64,000 nt of DNA. It comes from Rhizophagus irregularis. Taxonomy: Eukaryota; Glomeromycota; Glomeromycetes; Glomerales; Glomeraceae. Where the stretch lies: NCBI RefSeq assembly GCF_026210795.1, contig NC_089457.1, positions 2,666,001 to 2,730,000 of the forward strand, in the 5' to 3' direction. The position numbers and the translations under genes were made by a program. The notes under the pieces are model-generated. The model saw nothing but the letters and a program-made list of their open reading frames with translations. It was not told the DNA's origin and made no database searches. Shown here piece after piece: positions 23,201 to 35,239 of this stretch (the stretch's first letter is position 1; each line of letters begins with the position of its first letter).

Positions 23201-24720
23201 TGTACAATAGAGTATCGAAATTAAAACAGTATTAGGAAAAGGGTGATACTCGTTGAATAAAAAGTATTATTATTAAAAAAAAAAAAAAAAGGATTTCAAG
23301 TACTCGTTAATGATGCGCGAGAACCTGTTTTGTGATTAGCGAAACATTTCGCCTTTTAAGTGAAATCCCGAAATCGTCTCCGAAATCCTGAAACTTTAAA
23401 ATATATTCCTAATTTTTATTTTTTTTAAAAAAATAAAATAATTAAAAAAATATACAATTCATTTACTTCAACATTGTGATATGGAGGTTTCGGAGGTTTC
23501 TAATTCCACACTTTCTAATTTCGCTTGCCGAAATATTACGGTTTCATTAAATATTCGTGTATCAAAAAAAAAAAATAATCAAATATATTACCGTATTAGG
23601 AAGAATGATATTCTAAACGATGCATTATATCGCATTAAAAAATTCCACCATGTCATAAATTAAAGATGGTGATTTGTTTGTTATCTTGTATGTTAACACT
23701 TAACATGCGCAATACTTGCAGCAATTATTTACGTTGGTATATTCAAGCAATTAGTAATCAAAAGTATCATTGCAGATAATTAGTAAATTTTTGTTTTTCA
23801 TTTTATGTTGAAAAAAAAAAAGGTGGACAAATGAACTAATTATAAAGTAATAAATTATTTGAATTTAATAGTTTATCGCAACTAATTCACAAAATGCCAA
23901 GAACTGGTTTCAATTTTAAACGCGTATAAATTCTATTTCAAGTCATTGAGTGAATGAAAAGATTACACGGGAAATTATTTGCTCATCAGTTATTTTTAAT
24001 ATGATAATACCGCTCTTTAATACATTTAAAATCAATCGCAATTAATTGGGAAAATTACGAAAAAAAAAAAAATATTTTTACTAAAATCAAAATTATTTAC
24101 AATAAAGTATTTCTGATATACAGGGTGTAAATCAAAAGATATACGATAAATCCCTAAAATCTTCACCAAATTAATATTTTCCTCATTATTAAAATTTATC
24201 ATCAGCAAATTAAATTTCTAGGAATATATTATTACTAACGATTTTAAACCCAAATTTTCAATTTTTATTCGTTCTCCCCCCCCTTTTTTTTTCCTTTTTT
24301 TTTTAAAAAAAAAAAAAAAAAATTTTAATATATTGTATATACACAATATACTGTATATCTGATATGTTATACAGATACTATATATAATGTATACTGTACA
24401 TTTTTATTTGTTTTTTTTTTTTCGTATGACCCGGGTTTACAAATTTCCGGTTTTCCTAATTTCCCACGCCCCAATAATTCCAAATTCAGATGGTAAGCAA
24501 GATCAGGTCCGTGGTGATCAACTATGGGGGAGAATATCGAAAACTTCTGCATTATTCTTTCTATACATGCGATTGAAATAAGGTCTAGAACGTATGGTAC
24601 TCTGCCAAATTTCTAAAAAAATTTTGTAGGTCACTGATTTTATCTGATTTTATCTTTAAAGGATTTTTCTTTTTTTCTTTGAACAAAACCTAAATTTTTA
24701 TCTACCAAAAAAAAAAAAAC
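20233..24720. other. Gene-poor AT-rich region, left copy of an old duplication
   Basis: No gene can be supported. Short open frames here are unlike any family I know and lack splice context. Several blocks recur in the same order downstream. 21395-21460 (CAATAATAGGTATTGCATTTAC, CAGTTGGGTAAATTTATTTT) matches 26600-26665. 21560-21610 (CACCGGCGATTCAATT) matches 26945-26985. About 21965-22000 (TTTCGAACGTAAAAAA) matches 27780-27800. 24185-24250 matches 27465-27530. A/T runs interrupt it at 23275 and 24285-24325. Confidence 0.55.
22780..22895. repeat. Dispersed repeat, inverted copy at 32915-33020
   Basis: The block with GGATTTTCCCTCCGCCATTTC, ATTTATTTGATAAGTAATAG and GATGGATAA recurs as its reverse complement at 32915-33000. 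Both are bordered by a GGTcACCTAAC / GTTAGGTGGcC word. This suggests a transposon family with two diverged copies flanking the chitin synthase region. Confidence 0.65.
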
Positions 24721-25140
24721 GTGTAACATCGATCATCGTGATCGACATGAAGCGAAGCCGGAGGATCCAATTATGTTTAATCCATGAGAAATTTTTTTTT
24801 AAAAAAAAATTAATTAATCATCCTAGTCTCAACCAGTAAAATTAATGGTTTTGCAAAATTGTTCGAAAAACAGAGTTTTTTTCGTATACGATCATTGAGA
24901 TGTACAGCAAATCCAAATATTTAATAAATCACAATTACGATAGTGTTAACAGTACGTCACGTGTTTGGATGGAATAACTTTTGATGTTGGAAGTGAGCGA
25001 ATATATGTATAGTAGATAGTTATTGATTGCTAACACGGATAAAATTTAAAGACAAGAGATAAACAAAAAAGCATCAATATTTGCAAAGAAGATTATATTT
25101 GGTTGAGTTTTATGTGTCATGGATAAAGACTTTATCTATG
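24721..25140 (+). pseudogene. Duplicated 5' flank plus ankyrin-exon relic of the chitin synthase gene
   Basis: 24721-24945 matches the upstream region of the chitin synthase gene (28015-28390): GTGATCGACATGAAgCGAA, TATGTTTAAT, ATCCATGAgAAA, GTATACGATC and AATCcAAATATTTAATAAAT occur in the same order. 24958-25110 matches the start of its exon 3 (29388-29520), including TTTGATGTTGG, TTATTGATtGC, TTAAAGACAAG and CAATATTTGCAAA. A last piece, TCATGGATAAAGACTTT, matches the first membrane segment near 29735. Exons 1-2 and the rest of exon 3 are missing, and frames are broken. It is a non-functional duplicate lying 4.4 kb upstream in direct orientation. Confidence 0.8.
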
Positions 25141-28100
25141 ACTCGAAAAATTCAATGCATAGCTTTACTTTCAACACTTATCGGGTTTTGATCTGTACAA
25201 TTGACAATGTCGATCATACGATCTTTTAACATAGTTCTTGTATGCGGTTAGGACTAATGAAATATCAGCCTTTTTTTTATTAGCCTTTTTTAATATTAAA
25301 ACCCTGAACAAATTTGGTATGATTTGTGATTTCATTAAAGAATCTATCTTATGTGTGATTTAATTTATTAGTTTTTGGCGTGATTTTATTAGAAATCATG
25401 TAAAGGACTAAAGGTTCCTTAGAAAATAATAGTTTTTTTGGTGTGATATTATTAGAAATCATGTAAAAGAAGTTCCTTTACGTGCGATTTAACCAGTAAA
25501 GAGCTTTAACTAATTTTACGTGAGATTTTATTTGAAAATCACGGTAAATAAAAGAATATTATAAGTATTTAAGTGCCAAGGAAAGTATGTAAGGGCCAAG
25601 GACAGATCTGGCTTTCTAAAGTTTTGTTACATTGATGGGCGTAAACCCAATGTTGTTGGTAAAGACAAAAGAATACTATTAGTTACCGTAGATATTGTAG
25701 TTTTCTAAATGTAGAGAATCGTGTAACAGCATTTCTGTTATATAAATAATTGTAATATATTGATCGATTGATCGATCTTTTTAAAATTTAACAAATAGTT
25801 TTTCATCGAACTAACGTTTAATGCTATAAATAAACTGTCATACAATAATATGAGATTTAACGATAAACTTTTTAAATATTTAATTACTATTAACATATAT
25901 TATGCTAAAACATTCGATTTCAACAACGTAGCATGGCAACACGAACTTTCAATTTTTTCCTGTTTTGAAGCCCATACTTAATAAAATGATCGTGATTTCT
26001 CGACATATATTTTTCCGAAAATTTGAGGCTTGTAATATTTATTTGTAAAACATTATTTGCATGATTATTTATAAAACATTACATTTATAAAATTACATTT
26101 TAATAATAATAATAAAAGTGACCGCGAAATATTAAAAGAAGCTCTGTTCAGATTTAACGATAATGTGGATCTTATTTATAATTAAACGTATTTTTAGTGG
26201 AAATATGAATATTATTTTATAAGAAATGGTGAGAAACATTAGGGGCCAAAGATCAATTTTTCTTGGCGAATTCGATACATTAATATGAATTATGACGTCA
26301 TTGGTTTCAGCGTATTTTTATTCCCCTAAAGGTATTAATTATTAATAATAAACTTTGGATATCTACAAATTCCATATAAAATAATTTTTAGTTTTTTTTT
26401 TTTAGAAAGATGCATTGCCACATTTAAAAACAAATTCCCATTTTCGTAATAAACTTTAAAAAAAAAAAAATTATATATTTGTTTGTTATCTTTTATCATA
26501 TTATTAATCACATCAATAAAATAATATATATACAATGCATATATTCATATACAGTATCATGATTATAATTGGTGAATTTATGCACCAGCTTAGCATTCAC
26601 AAATCCAGTAATCAAATTATCAATAATAGGATTGCATTTGCATTATCCAATTGGGTAAATTTATTTTAAAAAGGGTGAACAAGTGAAACAAACTATTTTT
26701 GAATATTAAAGTTTGAATTCACAATTTTAATTATTTATCGCACCAATGTATAGTAACAAAAGTTCCAGAATTTGCCTTAAATGACTATTCCGATGATCAT
26801 TAAATTAATTTGATCGCATTTTTCATGACTTTTTTTAGATAACGATTTCAATATTAACGCGAATACTCTATTATTATGGATATTATGAAATTGTAACGTT
26901 TCTTATTCTTTCACAATAACTTTAAAACTATTATTAATAAGGGTGCAACCGGCGATTAAATTACACCGCTCTTAATTAGGTATTAGTCAGAAGATAAAAT
27001 AACCGGGAAATTACTTTTTTACTCACCCCCTCTCGGGTCAGCCAAATAAAGATGATGTAATCGTACCACCTTATTTCCCAAGTATTTTTCAACATCCCGA
27101 GTGTTTTCCAGTAAACGCCTGAATTATAATACCAACGCCAATACACATTTTTTAACATCATGCGCTCTGTGAATCTTCTTTGACCCTTAAAAGAGTATTA
27201 ACCAATTAATTAACCACGAACGCAAATTACTTCAAAGGTCTAGAATTCTAAAATACGAAGAGAAAAAAAAACGAAAAAAAAAAAAAAATCGTAATATCAA
27301 ATCAAAGTTTAATGTTAAAATTAATTACATATTAGTAAATAATAATAATAAAGATTTATACGAAAATGTAATAATTTTTTTTTATAATTTTAATAGTAAC
27401 AGTAACAATCTAATCTTTTATCTAAAATCTAAACCAAATATATTAAATATATTACTTTACTTATTATTAAAATTTATTATGATCGAATTAAATCACTAGA
27501 AACATTATTACCGATGCCGATTATAAATGTATTTTTTTTTTCTTTTAAATAATAATAATTGTTCTCATTGATTTGAAAGAAAAAAAGATGAAAAAATATA
27601 TGTATATGTATGTATGTATGTATACATATGTACATATAAATACATTAATAATTTCTAAATAATTCTAAATGTTTCTATTTTAAATATTGTAAATTAAAAT
27701 AAATGTTCTAAAACATTACATCATCTTATAATTAAAAGAAATGTTCTAAACGTATATTACATTATTTATTTGATGCGTTTCAAAAAAATTTCGAACGCAA
27801 AAAAAAAAACTTATTTTATTTTATTTATTTGTTTTTTTTTTTTGTGTGTTTTTTTTTTATCATAACGTAAGAACCCAAATTTTATCTTTGAAGAATCAGA
27901 TAAAAAAACAATAAACAACACTTAATTGGTTAGCATTTTCTTTTGAATAAACCCACATTTTTATTTATTATTAAAAAAAAAAACTGAAAAATTTTTTTTT
28001 GTAAAGTAAAAAAAGTGTATCAGTCGACGTGATTGACATGAAACGAAACAATCCGGGGGTATCTCCTATTATGTTTAATATATTTTAATTTCTTTTCTTT

Positions 28101-28571
28101 CGTCTTCTCTCGGCAGTTTGGTTAGACCGGCAATAACTACCATTTATGGTAAATTTTCATTTGATCCATGAAAAATTTTCTTGATGATCATTTAAAAGAT
28201 TAGTTAATCGTCGTAATATCAACCTATAAAATTCCAGTAATAATTGTGTAATTTATGTAATCTCTTTAGTAAGAGATCACTAGTAATAACCAATGGTTAA
28301 AGTTATAATCTTTAAAAAGAATCCGTATACGATCGATTAAAATGTAAATCTAAATATTTAATAAATTATAATTTACGTTAGTGAAAATATAAATATGAGG
28401 TTTTTTTTTCTAAAAAAAATAATTATTTCCTCGTGATAAAAAAAAAATAAATAAATAAATCAATAAATCAATAAAAACTCCATTTTTTTTTCTTTCCTTT
28501 AAATACATACATACACATTAAATTCATATCCGCATCGTCATCATTATAATCATCGTATCATCATCGTAACT
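25141..28571. other. Gene-poor region upstream of chitin synthase, right copy of duplication
   Basis: No gene is supported. It includes a diverged dispersed repeat (about 25230-25640; GTGTGATTTTATTAGAAATCATG occurs twice within 120 bp), a TGTA-type microsatellite at 27598-27630, and the segments duplicated from or into 21.4-24.9 kb. 28015-28500 is the chitin synthase promoter region: pyrimidine-rich with CATC-rich leader sequence just before the ATG at 28572. Confidence 0.5.
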
Positions 28572-28937
28572 ATGCAAACAGACGAGATAACAACAGCAGA
28601 GTCAGTCTCTTCTACAGTAGTTCCTTCGACAACAGATGAAGATATTCGAAGAACAATTTACGATGTAATAATACAAAATGATGTTAAAGAATTAACTGCA
28701 ATATTAACTGATATTGTCAATTTTGATGTAAATAAACCTTTAAGTGAAAAAGAAGGAGATAATAAGAATGCTTTGATGATTGCTAGTTCTTTGGATTGTT
28801 ATGATATTGTTAAATATTTATTAACTGATAATAATATCGATATAAATTTACAAGGTAAATTGTTTTTATTTTTGACCATTACCTTTTATAGCATCTCTCT
28901 GGATTTTTTTTTTTTTTTAGTGAAATATACCTAAACA

Positions 28938-28979
<42 letters not shown>

Positions 28980-31900
28980 CATAGATAATTTCGGAGAAAC
29001 CGCTTTATTCCTCGCGTCAGCATTAGGGAATGCAAAAATAGTAAAATTATTACTTAGAAATAACGCAAATCCAAATATATATAATAATGAAAATGTGACT
29101 CCATTAATAGTGTCATCATATAATGGACATAATGATACTGTAAAAGCATTATTAGAAAAAGGTGATGTAAACATAAATTATCAGGATAATTTATGTAAAA
29201 CAGCATTATCGTTTGCTGCTCACGAAGGTCAACCATTGATTGTTGAATTATTGTTAAAAAATGGTGCTGACGTTAATATAGCAGATAAGGTATATAGAAA
29301 AAGTTTTGAATTTTTTTTTTTTTATTTTTTTTTTAAAAAAAAAGTTACTAATTACTAATTAAAAAAATTTTTTTTGTGTCACGTGATTAGCTTGGATGGA
29401 CACCTTTGATGTTGGCAGCTTACGCAGGAAGAGCAAATATTTGCAAACAATTATTGATCGCAAATGCCAATAAAAACTTAAAGACAAGTGATAACAAGAC
29501 AGCATCTATATTTGCAAAAGATGCAGGACATTTTCATATAGCCGAAATGATCGACAAGTTCGTTTATCATTCAAATATGGTAACATATAATTATGACGAA
29601 GAAATTATAAATGTTAGAAAAAGAGACACCCATTTTCTTGGAAATGGAAATCATGATAGTAGAAGAATCAGTACAGCTTCAAGGTTAAGAACTGAAATGT
29701 TACCAAGAGAAGGAAATACTTGGTGGGTTTATATATCATGGATAACAACTTTTTTTATTCTTGATCGATTCCTCATAAAATATGGTAATATGAATGATAA
29801 GAGAGTAAGACAAGCTTGGAGAGAAAAATTTACTTTATGCTTTATAGCATTACTGATTACAATATTTATGGCATTTATAACATTTGGTTTTGTTTCTTTA
29901 TCATGTTCACCAACTGCTCCTCCAATTCCACTCCCTCTTGTTGATGAATTTTGGGGTGTAAATAAAAAAGTTATGATCGTACGTGGTAGAATATATAATG
30001 TTGGAGATTTTTTTAATTCTGGTGGTCATAGACCAATAATTCCATTTGATGATGCTTCTTTGGAACCAATTATTGATCAATATTATGGAAAAGATGTTGG
30101 AGAATTATTTCCTGTAAATGATCAAGCTATTGGATGTAATAAAAATTCAACTGTAAATGGATTATCATGTAGAATAGATTCAGATAATAGATATCACTGT
30201 CATACATCAACAAATTCATTTAGAACATTAGAATCATTATTCATAAATAGGTTAGTTTCAATTTCATGGGACGAAATAAAAAATACACAATTTAGAAAAT
30301 TATTTGCTCATAAAGGAAGAGTATTTGATTTAACTAATTATTTATCAGAAACTAATACAAATAGATGGTTAGGTGATGATGAATTTACAAAGTCATTTTT
30401 AGAAAGTTTAATTGGTAAAGATGTAACTTCAGATTTATCAAATATTAAAGATAATAATCAAAAGGAAATTATGAAATGTTTTGAACATTTTCAAGTTGGA
30501 GCTGTTGAAGGAGTAACATATGGATGCGCTTCAGTTACAATGGCTGTTATTGTAGTATCAAGTATTTCAACAGGAGCTGTTATAATGAAATTAATTTCTG
30601 CTTTAGCATTTGATAATCTTATTGCAAAAAAATTAGTTAAAAAAGTTATTACTACTGATAATGTAAAGGATGTAATTATTATGGTTCCATGTTATTCTGA
30701 AGGTTATGAATCTATGAAAGCTTCATTTGATTCTTTGGTAGCCACTGATTATCCAGATCAAAATAAAATATTATTCATTATAGCTGATGGGAACATTACT
30801 GGTAGTGGGAATGATAAATCAACTCCAGACATTTTATTAGATTTCATAGTACCTTATAATGAAAATTTTGATAATGTAAGAGCAAAAAGTTATTTATCAA
30901 TAGGAGAAGGAACGAAGAGGCATAATATGGCAAAAGTATATATAGGACATTATCAATATCAAAATAGAAATATTCCAACGTTATTAATCGTTAAAGTAGG
31001 GAATCAAGAAGAAAGAAATTATCCTAAAGCTGGTAATAGAGGAAAAAGAGATTCACAATTAGTTTTAATGCAGATGTTACATCATGCTTTTAATAATGGT
31101 AAAATGTCACCATTAGAATTTGATATTTTTGAAAAATATCGTAAATTAACTCAAAGGACCATCGATAAATGTGAATTTGTAATGATGGTTGATGCAGATA
31201 CTATCGTTAAAGAAGATAGTGTAAGTAATATGGTTAATTATATGCTTAATGATCCTTCCGTCACTGGTCTTTGTGGTGAAACCAGAATATTAAACAAAAC
31301 AGAAAATTGGGTAACTTTGATTCAGGTATGATTATTATTAATTTTTATTTTTAAATTGATTATTAAAAAAAATATGTTTTAATATTTGAATATTAATTTT
31401 TTTTTTGTTTTAAAAAATTCAGGTCTTTGAATATTATCTATCTCATCATTTGGGAAAATCATTTGAAGCCGTATTCGCGAGCGTCACGTGTTTACCCGGA
31501 TGTTTTTGTATGTACAGAGTATTCGCATATAATTATGATGGGAATCGCGTACCAATTCTAGTAGATGAGAATATAATGATGAATTATAGTACAAATGAGG
31601 TGACAACCCTTCATCAACAGAATTTATTATTATTAGGAGAGGATCGTTACCTTACCACATTAATGTTAAGAGCATTCCCAAAACGTAAAACGGCATATTG
31701 TCCATCGGCAATATGTGAAACAATAGCGCCAGCGGAATTTAAAGTATTAGTATCACAAAGACGTAGATGGATTAATGGAACGATACATAACATGTTTGAA
31801 TTATTAGTAACATCCGAATTACCTGGTCGATTCTGTTTTTCAATGCAATTTTCAGTATTCTTAGATATAATTGGTACTTTTACGTCCCCATTTGCATTAC

Positions 31901-32283
31901 TGTACGTTTTATATACATTTATAGGCTTAGTTGCCGGTTTTCCTTTTCAAACAGCAGTAATTTTTTCTGCTATATCATTCTCTTTACAATTAATATTAGC
32001 AATCTTTACTTCTTTTGATCCAATCATTGTAATGTGGTTTTTTATTTACCTATTTTCGGTTCCTATTTGGTATATAATTTTACCTTTATACTCTTTTTGG
32101 AATTTTGATGATTTTACTTGGGGTGCTACAAGAAAACTTAATGATGATGGTACTTCAAGTTATAGTGATACTATTTTTGATAAATTTGATCCTAAATCTG
32201 TACCATTTAAAAAATGGGAGCAATGGGTTAAAAGTACAAATAGTAAAGGTGTCAGTAAAAGTGTCTCTTATAAATATATATAG
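28572..32283 (+). CDS. Ankyrin-repeat chitin synthase (CHS3-like, class IV type)
   Basis: Exons 28572-28854, 28985-29289, 29391-31325 and 31423-32283 (phases 1,0,0) give 1127 aa. Residues ~55-250 are ankyrin repeats (NALMIASSLDCYDIVKYLL; ETALFLASALGNAKIVKLLL; TPLIVSSYNGHNDTVKALL; TALSFAAHEGQPLIVELLL; TPLMLAAYAGRANICKQLL). Two membrane helices follow (~305-368), then a cytochrome-b5-like region (VRGRIYNVGDFF), another helix, and the GT2 catalytic domain with ADGN, VDAD (~797), EDRYLT (~914) and QRRRW (953-957). All key chitin synthase motifs are intact. Four to five C-terminal helices form the translocating channel. It makes chitin from UDP-GlcNAc at the plasma membrane. The ankyrin front end is in frame across two good introns, so it is a real fusion, perhaps a protein-binding module for targeting. 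There is no myosin motor. Confidence 0.9.
28940..28976. repeat. (TC)n microsatellite in intron 1 of the chitin synthase gene
   Basis: About 18 TC units fill most of the second half of the first intron, directly before the acceptor. The tract may act as a long polypyrimidine tract. Confidence 0.95.
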
Positions 32284-33342
32284 TAATAGATTTTAATTTT
32301 AGTACGAAATTTTTTATTTTTTAAAAAAAAATTAATAATTCCTTTTTTTTTTAAATAAAACTGGGTTTATCATATTAAAAAAAAAATATGTGTAATAAAA
32401 GATAAAAATATATGTAATAATATCAGAATATAATATGTGTAGAGTTTTTTTGTGTATTAATTAATATGTATGTACTGTAGTAAATAAAAGCATTGACGTT
32501 TACATAATTACATAATAACAGATAATTTATGAATAATCAATAAACTAATCAATATCTGCAAGTATAATGTTGATCAAATAATTAAAAAAATGACAAATTT
32601 TAATTATATTTTGATCTTCGATACGTTCATACGTTTGATACGAAATATTGTAATGAAAGAATATTTATTATATTCATTAACTGTATAAGAATATTTTTTT
32701 TTTTGGCAAGTCTGAAATTTTTTATCTTAAAAATATCATAAGGATATATTCATATTTTAAATTAATTATTTTTTTTCAATATTTTCGATAAATTAAAATA
32801 GACAGCTTATTAGTATCTATTGGTTTCACGCTAAAGACCATTTTTCAAAGCAATAGAGAGTAAACTATTTCGGAATCCTTCTAAATGTAATAATCTTTTA
32901 TTTGAATTTTCTTATCCATCGGTCCATTACTTATTTACTTATCAAACAAATCATTATGACATTGCGGAGGGAAAATCCAGTAGTTAGATTTTGTTAGGTG
33001 GCCAAAGTGGTATACCACTATTTAATATAAATTATATTAGTGGTATAGCACTTGGGATAGGTTATGACATAATATGAATATTCCGAATATAATCTGATTA
33101 TAACCAAATTACCATTTCATAATTCATAGATCAACTGATAATACAAGTAACAGATTAAAAAGAGAACTATTAATATTCACGAGAACAAATTAAATAAAAA
33201 ACTGTTTCTACAATTGTGTAATGAACAGCGATACGAAAAATTAACAATTTGAACAATAAAATTTAAATTTTATTTTTTATTTAAAGACGGTGATTAAACC
33301 CTAGTTAACTATTTGAATGATAAAAAAAATTTAAATTTAATT
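32284..33342. other. Intergenic 3' region with dispersed repeat and palindrome
   Basis: AT-rich trailer of the chitin synthase gene, followed by the inverted copy (32915-33000) of the 22.8-kb repeat and the palindrome at 33002-33056. No coding sense seen. Confidence 0.5.
33002..33056. repeat. Near-perfect 55-bp palindrome
   Basis: CCAAAGTGGTATACCACTA pairs with TAGTGGTATAGCACTTGG across an AT-rich centre (TTTAATATAAATTATAT). The outer arms themselves contain GTGGTATACCAC, a smaller palindrome. It lies at the edge of the dispersed repeat and probably marks an element terminus or a foldback unit. Confidence 0.8.
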
Positions 33343-33793
33343 TTACATTAAGTATGAAGTGTAATCTTCAACATCAGCTTCTGCTGTTGATTCTTGGATT
33401 TTGTTGATCCTTAACACACTTCTGCAGATGTTTGGAACGCCGGCTTGATTTTTAGCCCTTTAGCAAATATAAAATAAGGATGATGAACCAGGAAAAAAAA
33501 AGAACTCAAAAACATAAAAAATATGTACCATGCTAAAGTTCCTTTTAAGTTTTCAATCCAAGTGCCAATAGCCGCGCCATCTGAGAAATAGAACAATATA
33601 TTATCATGGTTAACGGCGCCGCTCTCGGTTAAACTTGCAATAATTGCTTCTTTCGTTTGACCAGCAACCCCGTTACGACAGCCAGGAGAAGTTTCAACAT
33701 CATTAAATCCATCATTATTCCAATCGAAAATTAGCAATGGCATCTCGTTATTGATTTTTATTTCACGAAGAATAATTTCAGCAATATTCGGAT
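33343..33793 (-). CDS. Unidentified protein with DxNxDG loop, 5' end uncertain
   Basis: Two exons are clear: 33793-33529 and 33457-33343 (phase 2 junction, acceptor TTGCTAAAG), ending in TAA. If translation begins at the ATG at 33743, the product is 109 aa. The open frame extends upstream to a possible acceptor at 33794, so a further 5' exon (phase 1) is likely but I could not find it. Visible features are PLLIFDWNNDGFNDVE (a calcium-loop-like DxNxDG motif), CRNGVAGQTKEAIIASL, ILFYFSDGAAIGTWIENLKG and AWAKNQAGVPNICRSVL. The sequence looks compact and conserved, but I do not recognise the family. There is no membrane segment once the intron is removed. Confidence 0.5.
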
Positions 33794-34539
33794 CTTGAAA
33801 AAAATGTCAAATATTAAAATATAAATAATCATAAAAATAATATATCCCACGCTTTTTTGTGAGTTTTTTTTTTTACTTTTCGTTGCTGAACTATTATTAA
33901 TGAAATCAGTATACAAATATAAAATATGCACCAAACTTTTTGAAAAAAGAATAAATACTTTATTACGGACGATATCAAAAGGACTTAAAAGATTTGAGTT
34001 TGAAGTTTTGAACGAAAGAGAGAGAATGATTGAACAATCAGCGCACTATATATTATATATAATAATGGTATAGCAGATCGGCGTTTAATTGATGAAATGA
34101 TAAATAATCTGATGAAAATAATTGAAACCTAAATATAGTTGTGAATCATAATTCGTTGTTCGATATTTGTTTAATCAAATAATTACTATATAATTCAGTT
34201 TCGCGCGTCATAATTTCATTTAAACTTTAAAGTGATATCATCAATGAGGCAACAACTCTCGATGATGATTTGGAATTACTATGTATAGATCGTAATACCA
34301 GACATATTTTAAACGATTCAATTCCCTTCGCAAAGTTCTTTTTTGAGCTGATCAACTCATTTTTGTGAAAATGTTTTATATGTTGCTCATGTTTTTACCT
34401 TGTACTTCTATAGCAATTCCATACTATGAGTAGTAGATGACAAGTTCTAGTCCTTGAGGATGTTTAGACGTTTTTAAGAAGTCTGGTTGGCGGATACTGG
34501 AAGATGGGCCAAGAATATTAGCTATGACTTCACTACATA
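33794..34539. other. Intergenic, no gene recognised
   Basis: AT-rich sequence, probably holding the missing first exon and promoter of the minus-strand gene at 33343. I saw no ATG-initiated exon there with a matching donor. Confidence 0.4.
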
Positions 34540-34895
34540 GATTTTCATGTTTATTTTAATCAATATGGACACCAAGTTTTATATTTAGAATTGGCAACCC
34601 ATTTATTGCCCTTATTACACATCAATTGCATCAGAACACAGTTCCATTCATGGCCTTCTTTACATTGCCATTCAAGAGGATCCCGTCCATTAACTTACTC
34701 AGTTGTAAGGTAAAGGCTCCTTTCTTTCTGCAAACTTCTTCACATCTTCAATTGTTCGAATACGACGATTCTCAACTGCAAACCACGGACACCATGTTTT
34801 TTCATTCTTTATACAAGTCTTGCGCACATTTCCAAAGCATTGGGCCTTACTTACTATAGTCATATTTTTTGGGAAGACATTCACCATCTCTATTT
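34540..34895 (-). pseudogene. Relic of a treble-clef zinc-ribbon repeat protein
   Basis: On the minus strand two modules of the repeat family 'LEWxCxxGHxW ... WCPxC' can be read. The first is KTCIKNEKTWCPWF followed by TIEDVKKFAERK (about 34870-34700). The second is DPLEWQCKEGHEWN (about 34685-34640), then in another frame KYKTWCPY (about 34595-34565). Stops and frameshifts separate the pieces. Such zinc-ribbon repeats are found in bacterial, giant-virus and mycorrhizal fungal genes, often near nucleases. This copy is dead. Confidence 0.65.
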
Positions 34896-35239
34896 TACGC
34901 GCAATATTCTAAAGTTAATTTGTCATTAATACTTTGTCATTTTTTAAAAAGTTGACAGTCATATTTTATGCTTTATTTCTCCCTTTAAACATCTTCATTT
35001 TACATAGCAAACCGACTTCTTTATCATGTGTTATTAAAAATATAATAAACAATTTACTTTAAATCTTTAAAAGTGTGTGCTTGTTTTCGTGTATATGATC
35101 ATTTTTTATTAATACAGATAAAAATAAATACAAATTTGCCATTATACAGGTAAGCGAAGTGCGAAGTAAATAAATACAATAGTTAGGGACTATACATGAT
35201 AAAATTATTACGCTAAGAAATATCTACAGTATCTGATTT

